Below are positions 20,701 through 25,417 of a DNA stretch of 25,417 nucleotides, piece after piece. Position 1 is the stretch's first letter. Each line of letters begins with the position of its first letter. The stretch spans positions 138,960 through 164,376 of the forward strand of contig JH153031.1 of the NCBI GenBank assembly GCA_000226015.1. The letters run 5' to 3'. A program made the position numbers and the translations under genes. The stretch is from Mnemiopsis leidyi. Its lineage: Eukaryota > Ctenophora > Tentaculata > Lobata > Bolinopsidae. The notes under the pieces are model-generated. The model saw only the letters and a list, made by a program, of their open reading frames with translations. It did no database searches and had not been told where the DNA came from.

Positions 20701-23700
20701 GGATCATGACATTTGCTGACTACTTCGCGGCACTGATATGGGGAAACGGTGCGAGCATCGTCATGGTCAAATCTATTGGAGCTAGTGTTATTGGTATGTA
20801 AATTTCACAATCTACATACACTGTAGATATTACGATTTTGTCTTATACTTTATATTTTGCTTACACTGATTATGGCAGTGCAGTACATAATGGCACAATT
20901 GTTACATAGTTGTACTGAAATTCATTAAGATGTTATAATTATATAGTTATGAATAGGACTGTCTGTATTTGACTATTGGTCCGTTTTCCCGGCTAATCCT
21001 TTTGTATAGTATGTAAAATGATAGTATAGTCTGTATTTGAATAAAACATAAATATATGAGCAATTACGGTTATTACTGCACCACCATACACTACGTAAGT
21101 GCGATTTTATAATAACTTTAAACTATAACAACTACTTTTTGGTGGTGTAGTGGTATCTTAAAGATCTAGCCCCTTCAGTATAACTGGAAAAGCCTGGGTA
21201 CAAAGCCTGTAACTAATACAAATACAATACAAATACACTTACTACTACAACAACTACTACAACTACTATACCCGCTAAAAAATTTGTTTCTTAGTTGATA
21301 TATTACATCACTATGTCCGTTCCTCCCTGAGTACAATATCAATAAAATCTTGATCAATTGTGTCTAACGACTAAACAATTTAAGTTCTTGGTCCTCTTGG
21401 ACAAGCCAATTAACCTGAAGCCACTGGAGTCTTAAAGGACACTCTATTTTCCGTAAAGTATTGGGCACTTGGAAATGTTTTCCGTTGTTTGCTCCAAATT
21501 AATGCAATCATAATCGAGTTCAAACATATTTGTCGACATATAAAGTAAGCTGGGAATAAGAAAAGTTCATATCAATTGAATTATTAAAATTGGCCAAAAT
21601 TAGAAACGCAAAACTTTCAATTATCGAAGTATAAACGAGATTCAGAACGAAACAATGCTACAATGTATTGCGAATGTTGGTTGGAAATTCAACGTATAGC
21701 TCGGCTAACAACAGTCCAATGCTGAAGTCTAAACTGGCAGAATTTTTATGATTTATTGATTCTTTCATGGGGTATTGTGGCTAATTTTGTGAAAATGCAA
21801 TGAAATTTAAAACATGCTTACAATTGGTGCAAATTACTTAAACAATCAGAAGCCTACTGCCCAGAATTGTTGTAACATACTTGATTGCTATACATTTATT
21901 TCACTGGGTCCCCATTTCATTCCTCTAAATTGTTACGAATTATCAAGAATTTACTGATCAGTCTTGTCTTATTAAGTTATTTATCTTCATTTATACATCA
22001 TTTTAAGGTGAAATTGTGAGGCCCTATTTTTTATTTTTTTTAAATTTCAGACCTAATTGAATAAATACAGCAAACAAAATTTTCACATGACATAATATGC
22101 AGTTAGCTTGATTTGATTTTCAATCCTAAAATGAGGAATCAATGTAAATCATGCATCATAACCTTACTTAACTTATTATTTTCAGTTTTCTTGGCAGTTC
22201 TAAATATCCTGAGCAGTAAGCTTATTGTCAAGTTCTGCAGTTTTATCTCTATCTTCAAGCTGATAGTCGTGTTTTTCCTTCTCGTTTGCGGATTCGCCAT
22301 TGTCATCCGAGGGAAACGTAAGAATCTCATTTTTATTTCCTCGTCTGTTTTTTTTCTGATTTGTTCGCGATATTTGAGCTGGGCTGATAAATTATACATT
22401 TATTCTAACATTGATATGAATATTCCAACATTATTAATATGAGTATTCTAACATTAATATGAAATAAGTTTCTTAAAACATCTAATTTTAGAGCACGGGG
22501 AAAACTTTTCTCCCGCAACGTCCTTCAAGAACGCCTCCTCAAATCCAACCGACTACGGACTAGCCTTCTATTTCTCTGTCTTCTCTTACTCTAGCTGGAA
22601 TTCTTTGAACTTCATGACAGGTTTAAAAGATCGTAAAAATCGAAACGAAAAAATTTAATGCAGAGACAAATTAAAAGATCGATCTTGGTGACAGAAATTG
22701 TAAAAATGCTTTTAACCGGAACAGACCTTTTAGTATAATTGGAACTGAAAAGCTAAATTAAATTATATATGTCTGAGCAGGGGCGTGATTTAAGCCAACT
22801 CTTAATTAAAGTGAACAAGGATTTATAGTAATTTAAAATTAGTCGGTCAATATATGAATCAAAGTGCATTCATGCCTTGCGTCATGCAACGAGTTTGATA
22901 GTCACCCAATCTTTTTGATTGGTTTTTAAGTAGCTTTTTAACGAGCAAAAGATAAAATGTTGCAATTGGCGGAGAGTTTGTTACTGAAGCGTCGTGGGAC
23001 AAGAGTTGTGACGGAAAAGAGCTCTAACTGGCAAACTGACAACCTAACCGACAACCGTTCACTCCAGTTATATGAAGTTAACTGACAAATTTTAACTGTC
23101 AAATTTTCTTTCAGGATCATAAATTTTTAATCTTGCAAATTATACAGCATCGCCGGAGGTGCTATAGAGCAAGTGTTTAAGCTTAATTCAACCTGCTAAC
23201 AAATGATTACCGGTTTTTCCCGGAATTTTTAAATAACACTATCTCTACGTTTTCTGTCACATAGACAATCAGTACTACGATCGAATTTTGTGGCCAGTAG
23301 GGAGCCAGTAGAAAATGTGCGACTAAACAGTAAACCTGTACCTTGCAGAGGAGCTGAAGAGCCCAACTAAAACGTTACCTCGAGCTGGAATGTTAGGTGT
23401 TACGGCCGTGACTGTCAGCTACATCCTCGCCAACATTTCTTACTTACTCCTTTTCAACGTTTCCGGCATCATCGACAGCAAGACTATTGCGATGGTAAGC
23501 CTTATCTTGAGGTGAAACAATTATAGATAATAAGTGTGCACATTTTTTTACTTAAAAAGTGATATAGCTCAGGTTAACGAATCATCGTTCTACGTATCTC
23601 TAAGTATTTCTACGCATCTCTAGGTATTTCTACGTATCTCTACGTATTTCTACGTATTTCTACGTATCTCTACGTATTTCTACGTATCTCTACGTATTTC

Positions 23701-24073
23701 TACGTATCTCTAGGTATTTCTACGTATTTCTACGTATTTCTGTCACATTTTCTAAAATATAACGTGTGAATATCTTTTCTGTAAACTCGTCCGCCAGTTA
23801 TTATTACGGGGACATATACAACAGTAACATCTGTATTACTATTTCTGCCGTAGAACCCTTCACACAATTATAGATATACTTAAAGTTGATAAATTTTCTA
23901 TTCTCTCAAGACTATAAGGTCATGGCTCTTATTCTTGACAAACCTTTTTACTCTAGGACAGCGGTTACTTAGCGTTCGGTCGAGCAGGAGAACTGTTTAT
24001 GTGTATTGGGCTCCTTCTGTCAGTTCTGGGATGTGCTGGTGGTGGACTGCTCTGTGTGTCTAGGATAATTCAG
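14618..24073 (+). CDS. SLC7-family amino-acid permease (LAT / b(0,+)AT-like), 8 exons, 3'-incomplete
   Basis: Joining 14618-14756, 17258-17356, 18464-18566, 20681-20793, 22186-22317, 22492-22620, 23349-23494 and 23957-24073 gives 978 nt, 326 codons without a stop, and every junction has GT/AG borders and matching phase. The product matches the APC-superfamily SLC7 light-chain group: the TM1 unwound motif GNCVGAGIFISP, the TM2 end AYAELG, the following TMMQESGGEFVYI, FLIKPAML in TM3, the TM6 motif SSWNSLNFMTGEEL and KSPTKTLPRA before TM7. Family members have about 12 TM helices and about 490 residues; the part seen ends in TM8, so about one third is missing to the right. The known family role is plasma-membrane exchange of neutral (LAT) or cationic/neutral (b(0,+)) amino acids. 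The FLIKPAML segment resembles b(0,+)AT more than LAT1, but substrate cannot be assigned. The first exon is not identified. The EL2 cysteine expected for SLC3 heavy-chain pairing is absent. Confidence 0.95.
15016..15265 (+). repeat. Intron 1: ~77-bp motif repeated twice (period ~172 bp)
   Basis: AAGAGATAGAG.C.TGAAAATTTCAG..., GTAGATTT and TTCTGTGGCTTAGGCTATGT occur at 15016-15094 and again at 15189-15265 in the same orientation. Confidence 0.85.
15303..15528 (+). repeat. Intron 1: ~85-bp direct repeat (two copies)
   Basis: 15303-15385 and 15443-15528 share AACTTTGAGCTA, AAAAAGTTAGACCAGTATTT, TGACGTAAAATTTGACGAGG and AAT(C)TGA/CCGA with few changes. Short GGCCTTTAA words fill the interval before the first copy. 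Confidence 0.9.
16363..16402 (+). repeat. Possible tRNA-like head
   Basis: GAGCCGAGTGGTGAGGTGGC resembles a Ser/Leu-type tRNA D-arm with an A box, but a B box is not convincing downstream. It is noted only as a possible SINE fragment in intron 1. Confidence 0.2.
16993..17085 (+). repeat. Intron 1: short direct repeat, two copies
   Basis: CAGCTGTTTCGGCCGGAAGGGAACTAAGG-type sequence near 16995-17027 recurs as TAGCTGCTTCGGCTGGAACT plus AAGGTATTAAT at 17050-17083. Both copies are followed by GGTATTAAT. Confidence 0.75.
17258..17356 (+). CDS. SLC7 gene, exon encoding TM2
   Basis: Enters in phase 1, completing a Gly codon with the previous exon, and encodes VYEKTGSAAGGMIVWAVAGL continuing to LAYAEL, the canonical SLC7 TM2 (family pattern: KTGS..., W...G...L, YAELG). 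The donor is CTCG^GTATGG, phase 1. The acceptor, ATCACGAAG, has a weak pyrimidine tract; the better-looking CAG at 17227-17229 would enter in the wrong phase. An ORF runs on beyond the donor but becomes low-complexity hydrophobic sequence typical of intron. Confidence 0.92.
17729..18310 (+). repeat. Intron 2: four dispersed copies of a ~35-45 bp repeat
   Basis: AGCGTCTGTTTAGTGTCAAT followed by TTT..GTCTGTAA occurs, with changes, at 17729-17780, 17829-17865, 17885-17920 and 18274-18310, always in the same orientation. A shorter related piece (GCGCTTTAGTGTCATTAA) is at about 18376. Between copies 3 and 4 is a CCTGGCCCCTTCAAAAATGA stretch with a small hairpin. Confidence 0.8.
18464..18566 (+). 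CDS. SLC7 gene, exon encoding IL1 and start of TM3
   Basis: The acceptor is ACATTTCAG. The exon encodes TMMQESGGEFVYIKNTYGNY followed by PAFLFSFCNAFLI and two bases of a Lys codon (phase 2 exit). This is the family segment GT..xxSGGEYxY...YG..PAFL. The donor is ATAAA^GTAGGT at 18567. The phase is fixed by exon 4, which begins with the single base completing AAG. The exon end and donor are the first unit of a tandem array that fills parts of the following intron. Confidence 0.93.
18558..18614 (+). repeat. Splice-donor-derived tandem array, first block
   Basis: Three units of CCTTATAAAGTAGGTTA with GTAGGT at 18567, 18587 and 18609. The first unit straddles the end of exon 3 and is the real donor. 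The spacing is 20 and 22 bp. Confidence 0.95.
18617..18802. mobile_element. MITE-like palindromic element, 186 bp
   Basis: The ends TATATAGAATAAAG (18617-18630) and CTTTATTCTATATA (18789-18802) are exact inverse copies. Inner parts also pair imperfectly (TGCGCACGCCGGGG against CCCCAAGTGCA; GAATAATCCACGAGCTGTAT against AGCGAGTGTATTATTC). No coding potential. No clear target duplication immediately at these ends, so it may be one component of a larger insert. Confidence 0.75.
18619..19163. mobile_element. Insertion splitting the donor-derived array
   Basis: The array is interrupted here and resumes at 19164. TTATA at 18614-18618 is repeated at 19164-19168, compatible with a 5-bp target duplication, although TTATA also belongs to the array unit. 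The insert comprises a palindromic part (to 18802) and a GC-richer segment. Its ends are not inverted repeats of each other, so the element class is unknown. Confidence 0.5.
18840..18990. promoter_or_regulatory. Promoter-like cluster: two CACGTGA E-boxes, CRE-like site, CCAAT boxes
   Basis: GTCACGTGAT occurs twice (18845-18854 and 18933-18942), GTGACGTC once (18923-18930), and ATTGG (inverted CCAAT) at 18871, 18907, 18960 and 18980, all within about 150 bp of GC-enriched DNA inside the array insertion. Such E-box/CRE/CCAAT grouping is typical of bHLH-Zip, CREB/ATF and NF-Y dependent promoters. Function is inferred from motifs only. Confidence 0.4.
19164..19500 (+). repeat. Splice-donor-derived tandem array, main block
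   Basis: About 16 units of 20-22 bp, consensus CTCCTTATAAAGTAGGTTAA. Twelve retain an exact GTAGGT; the outer units have decayed (TTAGAT, AAAGGT, GTACTT, GTATGT). Central units at 19251-19370 are almost identical, pointing to recent expansion from the middle. Confidence 0.95.
19708..20364. mobile_element. 657-bp foldback element rich in GCCAATGG/CCATTGGC
   Basis: The left end AAAATGGTCATATAGTTTGG, TGAGTGGGGTAATTGGCGCC is the near-exact inverse of the right end GGCGCCAATTGCCCCACTCA, CCAATCTCTATGGCCATTTT. Pairing continues inward through GGATCCACT, GGAATGGCGATGAAGT and GCCAATGGTGGTC. The arms and centre are built from repeated CAATGGCG / CGCCATTG words. ORFs on both strands here are by-products of the repeats. 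Confidence 0.88.
20441..20650 (+). repeat. 12-bp purine-rich minisatellite (GAAACAGAGAGT)n before exon 4
   Basis: About 16 imperfect units of GTGAAACAGAGA; looser CAGTGACACTGAC-like units extend it leftwards to about 20379. It ends about 30 bp before the exon 4 acceptor. The repeat explains long Glu/Thr/Ser-rich and Phe/Cys-rich ORFs on the two strands, which I do not regard as genes. Confidence 0.92.
20681..20793 (+). CDS. SLC7 gene, exon encoding TM3 end, EL2 and TM4 start
   Basis: The acceptor is CTTCTCCCCAG, with a branch-like CTGAC in GACGCTGACTACTGAC just upstream. The exon encodes PAMLSVGIMTFADYFAALIW, then GNGASIVMVKSIGASVI, with phase 1 donor ATTG^GTATGT. The loop GNGAS stands where family light chains carry the cysteine that forms the disulfide with the SLC3 heavy chain; no cysteine occurs anywhere in this exon. 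The exon lies immediately downstream of a 12-bp GA-rich minisatellite. Confidence 0.93.
21143..21240 (+). mobile_element. tRNA-derived SINE in intron 4
   Basis: TGGTGTAGTGG at 21143-21153 fits the pol III A box (TGGYNNAGTGG). GGGTACAAAGCC at 21196-21207 fits a B box (GGTTCRANNCC with one change). Their distance is right for a tRNA. The head is followed by a simple tail of ACAAATACAATA units. The cloverleaf is not preserved. Confidence 0.65.
22186..22317 (+). CDS. SLC7 gene, exon encoding TM4 end and TM5
   Basis: The acceptor is TTATTATTTTCAG and the donor is AAAC^GTAAGA (phase 1). Encodes FLAVLNILSSKLIVKFCSFI, then SIFKLIVVFFLLVCGFAIVIRGK. This is the family's ...NxxSVKxxxxxQxxFTxxKLxxLxxIIxxG segment: TM4, a short cytosolic link, and TM5 ending before the large extracellular loop. 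The opening codon GTT is split across the intron. Confidence 0.93.
22492..22620 (+). CDS. SLC7 gene, exon encoding EL3 and TM6
   Basis: The acceptor is TCTAATTTTAG; the next AG, two bases on, breaks the frame. Encodes HGENFSPATSFKNASSNPTD, then YGLAFYFSVFSYSSWNSLNFMT. The second part is TM6 with the unwound centre; the aromatic/WN motif (family: YxGWNYLNFVTEE) is conserved. The loop contains a possible N-glycosylation sequon (NAS). The donor ACAG^GTTTAA (phase 1) is weak after the first two bases. Intron 5 before it is only 174 nt. Confidence 0.92.
23349..23494 (+). CDS. SLC7 gene, exon encoding IL3 and TM7
   Basis: The acceptor is CTGTACCTTGCAG and the donor is GCGATG^GTAAGC (phase 0). The split codon gives the first Glu of EELKSPTKTLPRA, matching the family EE(V/L)KNPxxNLPxA that follows TM6. 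TM7 is then MLGVTAVTVSYILANISYLL, followed by LFNVSGIIDSKTIAM. This is one of the clearest family matches in the gene. Confidence 0.94.
23591..23740 (+). repeat. 10-bp tandem array (TACGTATYTC)15 in intron 7
   Basis: Fifteen exact 10-bp units, alternating mainly between TACGTATTTC and TACGTATCTC, with a few TAGG/TAAG/TACGC variants. The array lies mid-intron between exons 7 and 8. Confidence 0.97.
23957..24073 (+). CDS. SLC7 gene, exon encoding TM8 (last exon in window)
   Basis: The acceptor is TTTTTACTCTAG and the donor is ATTCAG^GTACTT, both phase 0. Encodes DSGYLAFGRAGELFMCIGLL, then LSVLGCAGGGLLCVSRIIQ, corresponding to the family stretch ...FGxxxLGxxxWxIPxxVxxSxxGxxNGxxFxxSRL. The conserved SR near the end is present. 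No exon for the following (A)SREGHLP region could be found in the remaining 1.3 kb. Confidence 0.9.
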
Positions 24074-24486
24074 GTACTTTATTTGTTTTAAGTCAAAATA
24101 GATTTCGATGTCCGATGTAGACAGTAATATTCCATTTTTTGGAAAACGACATTTTATCCTTAATACTTTGATGATATTTGCGCTATTTACAAAGCATCGT
24201 AGAATAACAAAATTTTGGTAACTCGTCTTAGTCCGGCAAAAATTCTAAAACGTATTTCTTCAAACACAACTATCAAATGATTTATTTTTCACAGTCATTA
24301 TAGTTCGGTTCTATCAACACAAAATGATAGCTTAATAATAGAGAAATAATATCCAAGTTACACGCTCATGCTGTATATAACAGAAGATACTAGAGCGTAT
24401 AGCTAGCCATGTGACAACCACCTGTAGAAAGTTGAGCATGGTCGGAAATGGTAGGTCTTAAATAAAATAGTCGTTCAAAAAGTCGT

Positions 24487-24546
24487 TTATTGCCCGGTCA
24501 CCGATTCTCGGGCCTACGGCCCTCGAAACGGTTGACCGGGCAATAA
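24487..24546. repeat. 60-bp palindromic element in intron 8
   Basis: TTATTGCCCGGTCA (24487-24500) and TGACCGGGCAATAA (24533-24546) are exact inverse copies. The GC-rich centre (TCGGGCCTACGGCCCTCG) also pairs with itself. It could be a minimal MITE or a conserved hairpin. Confidence 0.85.
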
Positions 24547-25094
24547 GCATACTTATCGTTTTACTTATAAGTTATGTCGTTTTGCATTTAAGTAATGCGG
24601 ACATGTGGTCGTAGATGTCTTGTTTTAAAACAAGATGGGACCATAACAACAAAAGTTTGGTTGCCAGTTGATATTGTTTGCTTTTCAGTAGGAAAACTCG
24701 GTTATTTATTCAACGTATATCCAAGCGCATGTTATCAATAAGAAAGATTGGTTTACCTAGTTTAATTAATTTACCGATACTCAAGATATTCGAGTAGTTA
24801 ATAGTTATAGATATTGTTAACTGTGAGAATACTAACTTTTTTGAATACCTATTCCTATTTGCTAAAACTAAACTGTCCTTTAAACATAGTTAGATATCTT
24901 TTTTATATTACCTTATATAGGATAAGCTTATACAAACTACGTCCTGTTGAACGGTCTAGAATAGTCTGCCTGGAAGTTTTGAATTTGAACTTAAACTTGC
25001 AGACATTAATATGTATAAACTTTTCTTCAAGGTAACGCTTGAGTTTGTCAAGTATTCGATTGATCGTATTAAGTACACCATTTTTTTTCAATTA

Positions 25095-25303
25095 TAGCGC
25101 TGGCAAGCGCGACCGGGGAAAAAACTTCCGCCCCCCTTGCCAGGGCCCAACAAAGCCCCCTTTGCCTAGGCCAAGGAGGGGCCGAAGGCCCCGACGCAGG
25201 CCCGTTACCGGAGGAGGGGGCCGAAGGCCCCCGACGACTCGGCCGAACAAGCGCCCCTCTCGGAAAAAGTTTTCAACGAAAGTTGAAAAACTTGCCAGCG
25301 CTA
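25095..25303. mobile_element. 209-bp MITE with 13-bp TIRs and TTA target duplication
   Basis: The TIR TAGCGCTGGCAAG (25095-25107) is repeated inversely as CTTGCCAGCGCTA (25291-25303), flanked on both sides by TTA (25092-25094 and 25304-25306). A 3-bp TTA/TWA duplication is typical of PIF/Harbinger elements. The inside is very GC-rich with repeated GGGGCCGAAGGCCCC. A 124-residue ORF across it is a composition artefact. Confidence 0.85.
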
Positions 25304-25417
25304 TTATACACGATTACGTAAAACTCAAAACTCGGCTATCCAGAAAACCACTTTCCCGATTACTTAGAAACTTGAAACTTTGCAGTTTTTGTCTTGAGTA
25401 TGTATCTACGTGAACCT

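Larger units (their letters stand above)
24074..25417 (+). other. SLC7 intron 8, continuing beyond the window
   Basis: From the donor at 24074 to the window end I find no exon for TM9 or the SREGHLP-type loop. Besides the palindrome and the MITE listed separately, the sequence is ordinary AT-rich intron. Confidence 0.7.

Noticed and set aside
20333-20707. Glu/Thr/Ser-rich + ORF and Phe/Cys-rich minus ORF
   Set aside because: Both are readings of the 12-bp minisatellite; the only real coding part is exon 4 from 20681 in its own frame.
22113-22442. 109-residue + ORF with hydrophobic helices
   Set aside because: Not a separate gene: the middle is SLC7 exon 5 (22186-22317) and the ends are intron sequence.
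25039-25413. 124-residue + ORF rich in Arg/Pro/Gly
   Set aside because: It runs through the GC-rich MITE (25095-25303); the basic, proline-rich part is a translation of GGGGCCGAAGGCCCC repeats, and no domain is visible.

Overview
This is a stretch of animal (metazoan) nuclear DNA. It is AT-rich, has long non-coding stretches, spliceosomal introns with GT/AG borders, and many small repeats and non-autonomous transposons. The exon structure, tRNA-derived SINE heads, a LINE remnant and numerous MITE/foldback elements fit an invertebrate; a tunicate or other marine invertebrate is possible, but I cannot fix the phylum from sequence alone. There are no bacterial-type operons, CRISPR arrays or intact rRNA/tRNA genes. 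The long open frames are mostly chance ORFs; the real coding sequence lies in short exons.

The clearest gene is on the + strand. Eight consecutive exons (14618-24073) join with compatible phases (1,1,2,1,1,1,0,0) into 326 residues of an SLC7-type amino-acid permease (LAT / b(0,+)AT-like light chain), from the cytosolic N-terminus through about TM8. The first exon and the exons for TM9-TM12 lie outside what I can identify; intron 8 runs off the window end. The cysteine that joins mammalian light chains to their SLC3 heavy chain is not present in the expected loop.

A second gene is on the minus strand at the left. Two exons (2005-2163 and 1713-1891) encode TM1-end/TM2 and TM3/ICL2 of a rhodopsin-class GPCR. 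They contain no Met-initiated frame. The reading frames of the two exons do not join through the best-looking donor, so the model is incomplete or the locus is decaying. A possible further membrane exon lies at 668-771.

The rest is non-coding. 1-150 is a 33-bp satellite. 1241-1470 is a tRNA-derived SINE-like copy. 2200-14600 has no recognised gene; it holds small duplications, hairpins, a LINE C-terminal relic (9870-10219, minus) and a foldback element (11327-11698). The introns of the transporter gene are crowded: a dispersed repeat family in intron 2, an array derived from the exon-3 splice donor plus a promoter-like insertion and a 657-bp foldback element in intron 3, a 12-bp minisatellite just before exon 4, a SINE in intron 4, a 10-bp array in intron 7, and two palindromic elements in intron 8.

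The most unusual structure is in intron 3. The exon-3/intron-3 junction itself (CCTTATAAA^GTAGGTTAACT) has been amplified about 15-fold as a 20-22 bp tandem array. This creates a ladder of candidate 5' splice sites; every downstream copy would add an in-frame TAG immediately after the normal junction codon.
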